Source: Gerris lacustris
Lineage: Eukaryota; Arthropoda; Insecta; Hemiptera; Gerridae
Assembly (NCBI GenBank): GCA_951217055.1
Contig: OX578286.1
Location: 36,860,345 to 36,924,344 of the forward strand
Direction of reading: 5' to 3'
DNA: 64,000 bases
Below are positions 1 through 11,319 of the stretch, in pieces. Numbering within the stretch: the first letter of the stretch is position 1; each line of letters starts with the position of its first letter. Below the pieces are notes generated by a model, which did not search any database, had not been told where the DNA came from, and saw only the letters and a list, made by a program, of their open reading frames with translations. A program made the translations under genes and the position numbers.

Positions 1-1012
1 TTTACTTCACTGATTAAGTTTGCTGTTTATTTTGTATTGCCTTAATGTGTTAACTATCTTTGGTTAGTAACTACCATAATATTCTACTGGCATTGTATAA
101 TTTAATGGTTCTTTTTTATGAGAAATACATGTTTCTTTAAAGTTTTACCAAATATTGTTTTGTGGTTTTTATTGCCATTTTTTCCTCCAATGTATCTGTA
201 AAAGAACTTACTTCTTATTAAATGTTTTTAGCATAGCAATTGGATTTAGCCTTCTGCATTATGCACTTTTTTCGGGTTTCTTCGATAATCTTTAGTCTTC
301 GCTCGATAAAATCTTAATATTGTATTGAATATTTAATTAAAAATTAGTAGTGAAGGATTATTGTTGTTCATGGTGTCAGTCCACAACAAAGGACACCTTG
401 AACATCCTTGAAGATAATTCTAGTATTAGGAGCGAAACAACGGAACGTACGTCCTTCGAGACGCGGTTGCCACCGGAAGACCTACTACTTCATTATAATT
501 CCAACCGCGGAAGCTTACGAACTTTAATAAGGTTATGTATATTGGATACTTGTTCCCACCATATTCCCATTTTTTTCTGAGATACTTCTTGTCAGTGCTT
601 ACTTCAGTTGATAACTTATTTTAGCAACCTTTCCACCTTTACCAGGTATTATTGTCAGTGTCAGCAATTCTTGAATTCCACAATTAGGTTTACCAACTAT
701 TGCATGTTTTATGGAAGAATACTTAGAGAAGATTATTGATGATATTTGACTAATACCTAAGAAGGAATTTTATAGGTTAGGTTACTTTGAGAATTATGGA
801 CTATTCTGGATTCTAACCTAAAGCATTTAATCACGGAAGATATCAATTCCAAAAGTTTAATGGATGTAGAAGTCAACTCTGCTAAAGAAGGTCAAAAGTT
901 ATAAAAGTCCATGGTAGCTCAACGCGTCGAAAACATATTAACCAATCATAAAATTTTAATTTGTTATTATTTTAATACTTTTAATAACCTTTTTTTAACT
1001 TCTTGTTTTCAG
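1..1012. other. intron before exon 1
   Basis: AT-rich. From about 385 to 505 it holds a decayed copy of the 26800 repeat family (gagcgaaacaacgg and ttcgagacgcgg). Nothing else recognised; no BTB exon. Confidence 0.6.
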
Positions 1013-1212
1013 ATAGAGGTCATGTTGAGAGGCCATGGATTTGTGTTCAGTGTGGCAAAGATTATAAACACCAGAAAAGCCTGTACAATCATCGCACGTT
1101 TGAATGTGGAAAAGATCCTCAGTTTGCATGCCCTTATTGTCCTTATAGAGCTAAGCAGAAGCAAAATTTAAAGAAGCACGCTTTTCTCAAGCATAAATCG
1201 TTTCTTCCATAA
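1013..1212 (+). CDS. lola: lola-type alternative terminal exon 1 (zinc-finger pair)
   Basis: This is a 3'-terminal exon supplying the DNA-binding end of a BTB/zinc-finger transcription factor. It opens after a pyrimidine-rich acceptor ending ttttcag at 1012; the first two bases complete a split codon (Asp if the donor exon ends in G). It encodes 66 residues. Finger 1 is C2HC (Cys11, Cys14, His27, Cys32) and finger 2 is C2H2 (Cys40, Cys43, His56, His61), joined by GKDPQFA. The tail after His61 is KSFLP. A polyadenylation signal AATAAA lies at 1222-1227, only about ten bases past the stop. The lola assignment rests on the C2HC plus C2H2 layout and the array context; the nuclear DNA-binding role is inferred from the family. 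Confidence 0.88.
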
Positions 1213-1227
1213 AATTCGAATAATAAA

Positions 1228-2874
1228 TTCTTTGAACGCTTAAGAATGTTTATTTTCTTTTATGCTCGAGCTGGTTTTTAGTGAAAATTCACAACCAAAT
1301 GCTTGATTTCTTTTGACGAAACACGCCAACAAGAATTATCATTGCATGCTGGAAAGTTTGGTTTTGGAAGAAACTGTTATGTTAGATCCACTTTACTTTC
1401 GTATTATTCCATTTTAATACGAAAGAAGACAAAAGATAAGAAACTCTTTGGAAAGTTTATTGAAGAAATGATCTTATGATTAAGATCAAAATGGATGATA
1501 ATGAGCTTTGTATCCTTTATCAAAAAAGGAAATTTAGTGCTGCAGATCAAATTTATGAAACAGAGAAACAAATTTGGTCTGGAAACTTAATTTCATGTAG
1601 AATAAGAAATGTAACTGTTCATACAGCGTAGCCTTACGACTACAGTGCATTAAAATTGACTAGGAAGCTTAAAATTATGCTTCTGCATAAGGAAAATTTG
1701 TCCGAAGGGCTAAGGACCTGAAGTTCAGGATCAGAAGAAAAAAGAAGAAAATGAGCAAATTTCATATTGTATGCCTCCTGATAAATAATATGGGCCAGAG
1801 AAAGAACTCGTAATACGTTAATCAATCTGCAGAATATACTTTTATAATTTGATATGCGTTCTTCATATTCATTCTCTTAATTGAAGAATCTATTCAATTT
1901 TTAAATAAATTGTTTAAAAACTTTAAAAGAACGTGATATGAGGATGATTGTGAAGGACCAAGGGCCATATAATTTTTTTAAATGAGGATCTTTCGTCTGA
2001 TATTAGGAAATACAGGAAGAAAATTAAAATTTATATGAAATTCATCTGTACAAACACTTTATTATATTTAGTAAAATGTTACTTATACTTAATTATATTA
2101 TATTTTTGGAATTAAATGATCATTTTTTCCCCTTATTGATCCACAAAACCACGTTTATTGTAGTAAATACGAACAAAAAGTTTGAGGATAGCCAAAACTG
2201 AATAAATTAAATTTTAGTTTCACTTTATCTTCACTGTCAATATACACTTAGCTCTTGGTGGATATTGACGTCAAGTTTTTGGTTATCCGAAGATGAATTA
2301 ATTTTGGATGTATACCTATACATCCCCCCCCCCCACCTTTGCCTATCACAACCGTATGTGTTGTGTGTGTGCCTTTTCTCTAGTGATTAATGTTGAGTTT
2401 TCATATTATAAATAAATCACCATGTGCTTTGAGTAGTTACAATTTAGTAAGAATGATTCTTTGGAGGTTAGATTTTTACTTGAAGGTTAGTTTTTAGAGG
2501 TTATCGTAAACCACCTTCGAATTTGATATCAGTTATCATCGTGATTGTTTACTAATGGTTTAACTGTTGGTTTGCATATTTTGACGTATGTTCTATGTTA
2601 TGTTTTTCTAGAATGATTAAGCAAACTTCTTGCTTACATTATATCTGTTAAAACTGAGTTCAATGTCTACATAGTTGTCGATGTTACATGGTTTTAAAGT
2701 TTATGATCACTCACGAAAGAACCCAATGATTTTTTATGAAAAGTAGAATTATTGGCGTTATTGAGTGACAAACGCAATTACTGGTTAATCAAAGAATGTA
2801 TTATTCTATAAATAGTCTATCAAATGTCTAATCACAACCTTTTCTCTACATCCACTCTGATTCTTTGTTCGCAG
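1228..2874. other. plain intron between exons 1 and 2
   Basis: AT-rich unique sequence with one C-run at about 2323-2335. I see no gene or clear repeat. Confidence 0.6.
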
Positions 2875-3089
2875 GTTATTTTAGTAAGACGTACGTTTGT
2901 TCTAAATGCAACGCTCACTACAAGTACAAATCGAGTCTGACTAACCACGAGAAGTTTGAGTGCGGGAAAGAGCCATCGTTTGCATGTCCATTCTGCCCCT
3001 ATAAAGGAAAGCAAAAAATCCATTTAAAGAACCATTTGGTTTTAAAACATAAGCATATGGCATTCGCAAAAAGGGAATCGGTCATTTAA
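2875..3089 (+). CDS. lola: lola-type alternative terminal exon 2 (zinc-finger pair)
   Basis: Terminal exon of 71 residues opening after the acceptor ttctttgttcgcag (AG at 2873-2874), again with a split first codon (Gly if the donor ends in G). Finger 1 is C2HC (Cys9, Cys12, His25, Cys30) and finger 2 is C2H2 (Cys38, Cys41, His54, His59). It belongs to a subfamily with exons 3 and 4: all three share S-K-x-Y-x-C-S-K-C-N at the start and a nearly identical acceptor. The basic tail of 12 residues after His59 is longer than in its sisters. A TIR element of the ctttagattgtt family sits 255 bases downstream of the stop, also as in exons 3 and 4. No polyadenylation signal was noted close by. Confidence 0.88.
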
Positions 3090-3343
3090 ATTTTCTCTTT
3101 TCAGGGATATTTAATGCATCTAGGTTTCACTTTACTTCTTAGTCTATGTTGAAAAAACCATCATCGGCATAGTTATAATAGTTCCTAAAAGAAACTTCTC
3201 ATGGAAGTCAACTCTAGAGTTTCATTTAATTTCTGCTGATGATTGGCAACGAGATAAAGCTATCATTTGCAGATGATAAATTTAGTCTTAAAAGACAAAT
3301 TAAACTTAAAAAGCTCCTATAAAGACTTCACGGGTCTATAAAT

Positions 3344-3594
3344 GTTGGCACTTCTTTAGATTGTTACTCCCCTTATAAAAAAAAAAAAAACAGTGGGGAG
3401 TGACAATCTAAAGAAGGTGTACACAATATTCTTCTTTAGACTGTTTCTGCCCTAATACAAACAGAACTGCAATATTCCTTTGTCCCAAAGTTCACTGGAC
3501 TATATATCCCTTTGTCTTAATAGTTTTTTAGTCAAAGTCACTTACATTCTAAAAAAAAAAAAAACCTTGGGGAGTAACAATCTAAAGAAGTACT
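3344..3594. mobile_element. TIR element (MITE), ctttagattgtt family, copy downstream of exon 2
   Basis: Begins ggcacttctttagattgttactcccc and ends with the inverse, ggggagtaacaatctaaagaagt. Inside is a second hairpin arm pair and an A-rich loop, plus a conserved internal block (tccctttgtcttaatagtt). No coding capacity. The family recurs at 5630, 8873, 20139, 30962, 41803, 62150 and 63680. A non-autonomous DNA transposon is inferred from the terminal inverted repeats. Confidence 0.7.
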
Positions 3595-3599
3595 AAATG

Positions 3600-5385
3600 T
3601 TAATGGTACTTAACACTCTATTTATTTTCTGATGATTATGATATGCTAATGTTTTGAGTCATCTTAAACAACCTTAAAGTGTGTAAGGCCATCTTTTTTT
3701 ATAGCTTACGTGTAATGGTAATAATGTCTGTTGCATTTATGACTAGATAAAGATAAGTTTACTATTTATGCTTTTTGTAATGCAGTAAATTATTTATAAA
3801 CTATAATGTATTCAATAACAATGTATTATTTCAAAATACGCGACTTAATATAATATTTTGATTTAAAGCAAATTATAATTATCATTAACTACGGGAGACA
3901 TACAGAAAAAAAATTATAATTATAATTTGATTTAAAGTAAAATTTAATCTTTCCGTAGTATGAATTCTACCTAAAACTTAAAAAAAAAAAAATGAATAGA
4001 TAAAATTTTGTTATTTTTTAAAAAGGGTTTATTTTAAATTGTTTGGTTTTTTTTTCGAATATGAAAGATTAAGATTTTACAAATGAGATAACACTTTTTT
4101 TGTAGTTAAATTTACATATAATTATTTTAGGTTAAAGTTAGACTATTACAGTTAAGTTATTGATAATATTGAATATTAAAAAAAACATTCCTTAGAATTT
4201 TAACTTATTTATTTAATTTAAGATTGTATTAATAATTTAAAAGTAAATAAAAAAAAAAAATTTTTGGTGAAGTTCTGTTTTGTTTGTTGGAGAAAGTGAT
4301 AAGATGGCTCAAAAGTCTGATGGATTTTCACGTTTTATGTTCTCCTGAGTCAAACGTCGAACCCGGAACCCCTTCCTCTAGTAACACGTGGAAATATTTT
4401 TTGACATTTTCATGTTTAGGCTGTGTTACATAACTCGAAAAGCGTTACTAAAAAACGTTACCCGGTGTATCAAGGAGTTAGAAAGGTATAGGAGGTGTGC
4501 ACAGTCTGTCTCCAGCTGTTGGGCCGAAGAAAGTCGAAAAGATTTATACGTGTGGCAGGGGATTTATACGTGTGAGAGTTTTTTAATTTTCTCCTGTCAC
4601 TAGAATTATTCAATGTTTGCTGTCTGCTGAAGCATAGAAAATAAGAATAGCAATTTGATCTGATTAAGTAGAGAATCCAATATGTCGTATAATTTTTGTC
4701 ACGTGATTTTTTTTTTTTTTTTTTTTTTTAAATTTTGAGTGGGGCATCAAATAAAAGGTATTAAAGAGTAGAGAACAAAAATATATAAAACTTGTGCAAA
4801 TTGTTAAATTTTCCACGTAATTTTGTCAAAAAGAATAAACATTTTGAGTCCCCCTCAATTTTGAGACCCCCTCCTTCTATTCTAACTAATTTCATGTTGA
4901 CAATACCGACGTAAACCTTATTATGCGAGACTTCACGCATAACCATTTTTTTTTTAATCTTGAACACAATATCATTTTTCTACGATTTCCTTAATATAGC
5001 CTTTCTTTTGTTGTAATGTAGTATCTTTATTTTTTTTATACACTTTTTTTTATTTACTAATAGACCCAATATAATTTAATTCACTTCTTCTTTTGTAGTT
5101 TTTAAAAAAGAATATAATTAGTGCATCACCAATTAACTTATTGCCTCAAAAATTAGTCCGTTGATGGTCTAATAACTCATCAGTTCTTGCCTCTATAGCT
5201 TCTAAAAATGTTACACATCTATGTTTTAGTTTATGTGCAATTGCCCAGTATAAAGACCGTAATGATTTTGTAAGTAGAAAAATTAGATCTATGCACCTAC
5301 AATTGTATAGTAATTCTTTTAGTTGCTTAAACAATGTATAAATCCGTAAGTAGTTAATATATAATATCTACCAAAATCCCATTTT
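3600..5385. other. AT-rich intron between exons 2 and 3
   Basis: Contains a fragment of SINE body with inverted halves (about 3840-3965), a two-copy gatttatacgtgtg repeat near 4540-4575 and a T-run at 4708-4730. No coding evidence. Confidence 0.55.
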
Positions 5386-5413
5386 GTGCATCTCTCTGAT
5401 TCTTTGTTCTCAG

Positions 5414-5604
5414 GTCAAATCAGTAAGACGTACGTTTGTTCTAAATGCAACGCGCCCTACAAGTACAAATCAAGTCTGTCTAATCACAAGAAGTTTGAGT
5501 GCGGGAAAGAACTAACGTTTGCGTGTCCATTCTGCCCCTATAAAGGAAAGAAGAAAAGCCATTTTACGAAGCATATGCTTTTAAATCATAGGAATAGGCT
5601 CTAA
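5414..5604 (+). CDS. lola: lola-type alternative terminal exon 3 (zinc-finger pair)
   Basis: Terminal exon of 63 residues, close paralogue of exon 2. The acceptor is ctctgattctttgttctcag (AG at 5412-5413), almost the same as that of exon 2. Finger 1 is C2HC (Cys9, Cys12, His25, Cys30) and finger 2 is C2H2 (Cys38, Cys41, His54, His59); the tail is only RNRL. About 26 bases after the stop begins an expanded array of short hairpins (5630-6772). The first clear AATAAA seen is at about 6889, so if it is used the hairpin array would form part of the 3' untranslated region. Duplication from a common ancestor with exons 2 and 4 is inferred from matching coding, acceptor and downstream sequence. Confidence 0.88.
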
Positions 5605-5629
5605 ATTTTGAAAAAGGTTGATGTTTCGG

Positions 5630-6772
5630 CACTTCTTTAGATTGTTATTCCCCTTATAAAAAAAAAAAAAAAAAAAAAAAAACAGTGGGGAGTTTTTCAA
5701 TCTAAAGAAGGTGTACACAATATTCTTCTTTAGACTGTTACTACCCTTATAAAAAAAAAATTGGGGAGATACAATCTTAAGAAGGTGTACACAATGTTCT
5801 TCTTTAGACTTTTACTACCCTTATAAAAAAAAAACTGTGGGGAGTTACAATCTAAAGAAGATGTACCCAATGTTCTTCTTTAGACTTTTACTACCCTTAT
5901 AAAAAAACAGTGGGGAGATACAATCTAAAGAAGGTGTACACGATGTTCTTCTTTAGACTGTTACTACCCTTATAAAAAAAACAGTGGGGAGATACAATCT
6001 AAAGAAGGTGTACACAATATTCTTCTTTAGACTGTTACTACCCTTATAAAAAAAAAATTGGGGAGATACAATCTTAAGAAGGTGTACACAATGTTCTTCT
6101 TTAGACTTTTACTACCCTTATAAAAAAAAAAACTGTGGGGAGTTACAATCTAAAGAAGATGTACCCAATGTTCTTCTTTAGACTTTTACTACCCTTATAA
6201 AAAAACAGTGGGGAGATACAATCTAAAGAAGGTGTACACGATGTTCTTCTTTAGACTGTTACTACCCTTATAAAAAAAACAGTGGGGAGATACAATCTAA
6301 AGAAGGTGTACACAATGTTCTTCTTTAGACTGTTACTACCCTTATAAAAAAAACAGTGGGGAGATACAATCTAAAGAAGGTGTACACAATGTTCTTCTTT
6401 AGACTGTTACTACCCTTATAAAAAAAAACAGTGGGGAGTTACAATCTAAAGAAGGTGTTCACAATGTTCTTCTTTAGACTGTTACTACCCTTATAAAAAA
6501 AAAACAGTGGGGAGTTACAATCTAAAGAAGGTGTTCACAATGTTCTTCTTTAGACTGTTACTACCCTTATAAAAAAAACAGTGGGGAGTTACAATCTAAA
6601 GAAGGTGTACACAATGTTCTTCTTTAGACTGTTACTACCCTTATAGAAACAGAAGTGTGATATTCCTTTGTCTCAAAGTACATTGAATTAAGCATCCCTT
6701 TGTCTTAATAATTATTTATTTAAAGTCGTTTATATTCTATAAAAAATCACAGGGGAGTAACAATCTGAAGAA
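5630..6772. mobile_element. expanded hairpin array in the same TIR family, downstream of exon 3
   Basis: The element ends are as in the copy at 3344, but its inner part is amplified about 13 times in units of roughly 74 bases. Each unit contains cttctttagactgttacta, an A-run, and the inverse ggggagttacaatctaaagaag, so each can fold into a hairpin. Units differ mainly in A-run length. The array begins 26 bases past the stop of exon 3. Confidence 0.75.
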
Positions 6773-7254
6773 GTACCGATGTTTTTTTAGTACTCTATAT
6801 CTTTTTTGCAAGTTTTTTATATTCTAACGTTTGAGTTATCATAAAAAAAAAAGCAAGTTTTTTGTTTTTACCGCTTGCTTTTGATTTTAATAAATGTGTA
6901 TTAACATAATTACTAATCAATTATTCTTTTGGTAATGCTTTAAGTTATTTAAACTTAATTTATCCAAAATCCTTATATGTTAATTTATACTATAAGTGAC
7001 AACTTAATGTAAAAAGTAATTTTAAGTTTTTAAATAATAAAAGTGTTTATTTTTAATTGTTAAGTCCATTACAAATGTGAGACATTAAATAAGTATTTTA
7101 TTTATTTAATAGAACATTTTTAAAAATGTTAATTCTCAATTAAGATTATTTATAATACTCAATATTAATAATAATGCATTACTTAAAATTTGTAATATTT
7201 ATTTAATTTAATAATGTATTGATTTATAAAAGAATAAATATTGTTTCTGGTAAG

Positions 7255-7690
7255 TTTTTTTTACGGGACTAGAGCTCTTTTTAAATCTTATCTCTTTCCG
7301 TGGGTGACCGGGATGGAGTAGTTGTTTTATTCTAGACCTAGACCCACCCACCTTTCCATAGTATGCGCGTTTCCCAATTCCGCTGATCACTGGGTGCCTC
7401 TGTGGTCATTCCTGCCGAGCGAGCACCACGTTCGACCCTCAGCCTGTCTGCCTTCTGCTGGTAGAAAACCACCCCTGGACCGTTCTTCCGTCGGTCAGAG
7501 TACCACCGGTTGGCCATTCCTGTGCTTGCCCGCTTAGGAATCATTACTTTTAGCTCCCTTCCGACGTAGGCATGACACCTTCCACCAAGCCTCTTTTACC
7601 CTAGCCACCAGGGCGGGCCACCACGTCAAACCGTGGCCTAATCTCACTCCCGCTGGGAAATCCCTGGAAGCTCCCTTTTTTAATTCAACG
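7255..7690. other. GC-rich block, unrecognised repeat
   Basis: Markedly richer in G and C than its surroundings and open in short frames on both strands, with no recognisable protein. Best read as part of a dispersed retroelement (untranslated region of a LINE or SINE). I could not name the family. Confidence 0.35.
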
Positions 7691-7704
7691 TGTTTTTATG
7701 TCGC

Positions 7705-7960
7705 ATCTCTAAAGGCCCCCATACACGATCAAACATTTTGCGCAAACCTGATGTCGGGAAAATTTAGGCTAAACATCATGTTTGCGCCAACATCAAACAG
7801 CCCCATACACGGTCAAAATGTTTGGACAAACAATTTGACCGTGTATGGCGGCCTTTACACGTCAAACAGCATGTTTTCGCAAACATTAAACAGCCCCCAT
7901 AACAGTCAAAATGTTTGCGGAAACATGATGTTTGCGCCGTGCAAATTGTAGACCGAGTAC
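7705..7960. repeat. fold-back repeat of atacacggtcaaa / tttgaccgtgtat type
   Basis: Several direct and inverted copies of cccatacac, caaacatgatgtttgcg and caaaatgtttg. A MITE-like dispersed repeat is likely. Confidence 0.5.
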
Positions 7961-8079
7961 AAATCCTCAGTTTCTCTCTTCTCGTAGTTGCGCCGTGCAG
8001 TAAATAAAAGTGCTTTGACCTTAGGCCTGCTCGGATCTGACAGGATGCCCGATCCCTCGGCTGTCGTGCACGCTCTTTT

Positions 8080-8600
8080 CTTTAACCTTCTAGTATTTAA
8101 CCTGTTTTCTCTAACCTATTATTATCTAACTCGCTCTATTGTTTAACCTTCTATCATCTAACCTGCTCTATTCCAGAACCTCTTATTTATTTAACCCGCT
8201 CTATCCACTAACCTATTATCTAACCCACTCTTTTCTCTAACCTCTTATTATCTAACCCGCTCTTTTCTCTAACCTTTTATTATCTAACCCGTTCTTTTCT
8301 CTAACCTTCTATCATCTAACCTGCTCCATTCTCTAACCTCTTATTATCTAACCCAATCTTTTCTGTAACCTTTTTTTTATTATCTAACCTGCTCTAACCA
8401 CTAACCTCTTATTATCTAACCCAATCTTTTCTGTAACCTTTTATTATCTAACCTGCTCTTATTATCTAACCCACTCTTTTCTCTAACCTTTTATTTACCT
8501 TCTATCATCTAACCTGCTATTTTCTCTAACCTTTTATTATCTCACTCGTTTGTTTTCTCTAACCTTCTATTATCTAACCCACTCTTTTCTCTAATTGATT
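8080..8600 (+). repeat. pyrimidine-rich ctaac tandem array reaching the acceptor of exon 4
   Basis: About 15-20 irregular units of roughly 25-35 bases built from ctaacc, ttattatctaaccc and ctcttttct. The plus strand is rich in C and T with many ctaac strings, which resemble branch-point sequence. The array merges with the tract before the exon 4 acceptor. Confidence 0.8.
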
Positions 8601-8612
8601 CTTTGTTCGCAG

Positions 8613-8806
8613 GTAATATCAGTAAGTTGTACTTTTGTTCAAAATGCAACGTTCCCTACAAGTACAAAACGAGTCTGTCTAACCACGTGAAGCTTGAATG
8701 TGGCAAAGCTGCATTGTTTCCGTGTCCATTCTGCCCCTTTGAAGGAAAACAAAAAATCCGTTTTATGAAGCATTTGCTTTCAAAGCATAGGGATAGGCTA
8801 TTTTAA
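8613..8806 (+). CDS. lola: lola-type alternative terminal exon 4 (zinc-finger pair)
   Basis: Terminal exon of 64 residues and the most diverged of the exon 2-4 trio. The acceptor is attgattctttgttcgcag (AG at 8611-8612). Finger 1 is C2HC (Cys9, Cys12, His25, Cys30) and finger 2 is C2H2 (Cys38, Cys41, His54, His59); the linker reads GKAALFP rather than the usual GKEPxFA. The acceptor is fused to a roughly 500-base tandem array rich in ctaac and pyrimidines (8080-8600). A copy of the TIR element follows 67 bases after the stop and carries an AATAAA at 8940-8945, so the element may supply the polyadenylation signal. Confidence 0.87.
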
Positions 8807-8872
8807 AATAGGTTGATGGTTTTTAATATAGTCTATTTATTTTTGGTGAATGTTGATGTTCTAAAGTTTGAA

Positions 8873-9080
8873 GGTACTTCTTTAGACAGTTACTCCCCTA
8901 TGTTGTTTTGCAATGAAAATGACTTTGACTAAAACTATTAATAAAAAGGGCTTTTAAAAAAATCCCGCATTTGTTTTTATAAGAGGAGTAACAGTCTAAA
9001 GAAGAACATTCCGCACACCTTCTTTAGACTTTTGTCCCTCTCTGTTTTTTTATAAGGGGAGTAACAATTTAAAGATGTAC
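8873..9080. mobile_element. TIR element (MITE), copy downstream of exon 4
   Basis: Same family as at 3344 but in inverse internal order: the left end is ggtacttctttagacagttactcccc and the right end ggggagtaacaatttaaagatgtacc. It includes an AATAAA at 8940-8945. Confidence 0.7.
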
Positions 9081-9456
9081 CAGTTTGAGTAATCATAAAA
9101 ATCCAGCATGTATCTGAAGCAATTTATTTTGGTTTTATCGCTTACTTTTGATTTTAATGATTCCTCTTACATTTATAAGTAAATCAACGTAATTACTACC
9201 AATTATTCATTTTAATGCATTAAATTATTTAATTTTAATTAATATCCTTTTACGTTAATTCATATAATAAGTGTCAACTTAATGTTAACATTGTATATTA
9301 TGTAAAAAAAGTGTATTTAAATTTGAAAGTTGACGAACACGAACACCCTCAAATGTTATCCAATAATACCTTAAATATAAGTAAATATAGTTTTAAACTG
9401 TAAAATTAGTGTTAAAATTATAATTATTATGTATTGAATTATAATTATTATTATTA

Positions 9457-9955
9457 ACACTCAAAGTTACCCTCTTCTTCTGGAACCTTGTTGGTTAAGG
9501 AAAGAGAGGATATAAATTAACGAACTGAAAAGTGTTCGCGGCACTAACTCTTCTTCATAGCACCTGTCCTCCTTTCATTCTTAACCAATTTCCTATTCCT
9601 CAATCCGATACAGTCCACAAGGCACCTTGGCCTTTAAAAAATATAGTGTTAAACTGTAAAATTAGTTTTAAAATTATAATTATTATGTATTGAATTATAA
9701 TTTTTATTATTATTATTATTAACACTCAAAGTTACCTTCTTCTTCTGGAACCTTGGTTAAGGAAATAAAGGATACGAATTAAGGCAATCAAACTTACCTT
9801 CTTCTTCCGGAACCTTGGTTAAGGAAATAGAGGATACGAATTGAGGAACTGAAAAGTGTTCGCGACACAAATTCTTCGTCATAGCACCTGTCCTCCTGTC
9901 ATTCTTAACCAATTTCCTATTTCTCAATCCGATACAGTCCACTTAAAGTCCGCAT
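9457..9955. repeat. imperfect ~260-bp direct repeat
   Basis: Blocks with aacactcaaagttacc, ttcttctggaaccttggtta, gaaaagtgttcgcg and atagcacctgtcctcc occur at 9457-9630 and again at 9720-9955, with an extra partial copy at 9795. The Jockey fragment follows directly, so these may be part of the same insertion or its target. Confidence 0.6.
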
Positions 9956-10330
9956 GGCACCTTGGCCTTCACCTCGATAGATGACTGACTTGGCAACATC
10001 ATACAGACATATCAAGACGAAACGAGTTGCTGCTTCGTCTTCTGGATCTTTGGTCCAATCTTACTTTTAGTGATAAACTTCGCATATACAATGTAATCTT
10101 AAACCCAGCTTGGACCTATGGTCTAGAAGTTTGGGGTAGCACCAAGCCTTCCAACATCCATCGAATTCCAACTCTCCAATCTAAGATCCTCAAGAAAAAC
10201 ACTGATACCGCCTGAAACGCCTCCAACCTCTCTCTCCACAACTATCTTAATGTTCCTTTTGATCGAGACCTATCCATATCCCGATCACACTCCATGAATC
10301 ACTATGCAATCTTCTAGTAGAACACCTTTG
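9956..10330 (+). pseudogene. 3' fragment of a Jockey-like non-LTR retrotransposon reverse transcriptase
   Basis: Translation of 10027-10215 gives LRIYNVILNPAWTYGLEVWG, matching the conserved end of reverse transcriptase in Jockey-clade LINEs (L-x-I-Y-x-x-I-L-x-P-x-W-T-Y-G). Upstream bases in the same frame read like LGxHLDRxLTW, another hallmark, but with a stop. Further decay, with stops, continues to about 10320. The catalytic part is absent. This is an ordinary 5'-truncated LINE insertion within the intron before exon 5. Confidence 0.6.
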
Positions 10331-10334
10331 CATC

Positions 10335-11100
10335 CAAAATCATTCCAGATAGCCCACATCGTCACCTAAAGGGGCAGTGGCTCTGGGATTTACTCATTAC
10401 TTACTTTTATTATCATTAAACCTCTAATTACCATTTTATGTTCATTATTATTATTTTTATTTATAAATTTATTCATCTGTGCTATTTATCTATCCAGCTG
10501 AAAGGAATATTCAATGGGTTATTATTACCTTTCCCATGTAAATCTGTAACTCTATACTTATAACATGTAAAATGATGTATGTAGTAGTGTTTGTGTTATT
10601 CAATATAGAAAAAATTAGGTCTATTACGAATATTAGAGATGAAATTATTAATTACATAAAATATAACATTTTTTCTTGCTGATTTATTGGTATTTAATTA
10701 TTTTAAGTTTTGGTTTGAATATTCTAGTTTTTTTTATTATTTTTATAAATAATAAAATAATACACCTCCTAATATGTTTATTATTTATTTTATTTAAGTT
10801 TGTATTAATGGATAAAAAAATAAAATATTATTTTCTTGTGAGTTCTGTTTTATTTGTCTCCTAATTTCGAGTAAATTTATTTTGTTTATATTCATCTTAC
10901 TTCATGTTCTAATTTCCAAAAGTATGGCCACACTATAAACTGACCTTTAATGACCAACTGATAATTATGGGAGTATTACAAATTTAATATTCCGCCCTTG
11001 AATATTTAACGAGACCTAAAACTTTATTATGGTACCAACTGCATTTGCCGAAGCATCAGTGTAGGACAAGATCATTTAATAATAACAATAGATTCCATGT
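10335..11100. other. plain AT-rich intron
   Basis: Follows the Jockey fragment. No feature recognised. Confidence 0.5.
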
Positions 11101-11102
11101 AT

Positions 11103-11310
11103 TTAAGGCGGAGATACACATGGGGTCATTTTGGGGAAGTAGCTTGCATGCCAACAGGGCATTTGTCAGTTACTGTCATACCAAGGATTTTTATTAAATT
11201 TTTATCTGCTTGCTTGCCAGCTACAGGCATGCCATTTAACATTTCCACGTGTAAGTAGCTTGCATGTTTTTTTTTCAAGCTACAGGCATGTGTATCGCCG
11301 CCTTTATTAG
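11103..11310. mobile_element. TIR element (MITE), aaggcgg-atacacatg type
   Basis: Left end aaggcggagatacacatg, right end catgtgtatcgccgccttt. Internal gtagcttgcatg/caagctacaggcatg pairs. A related copy lies at about 60955-61212. Confidence 0.6.
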
Positions 11311-11319
11311 CATAATCAA

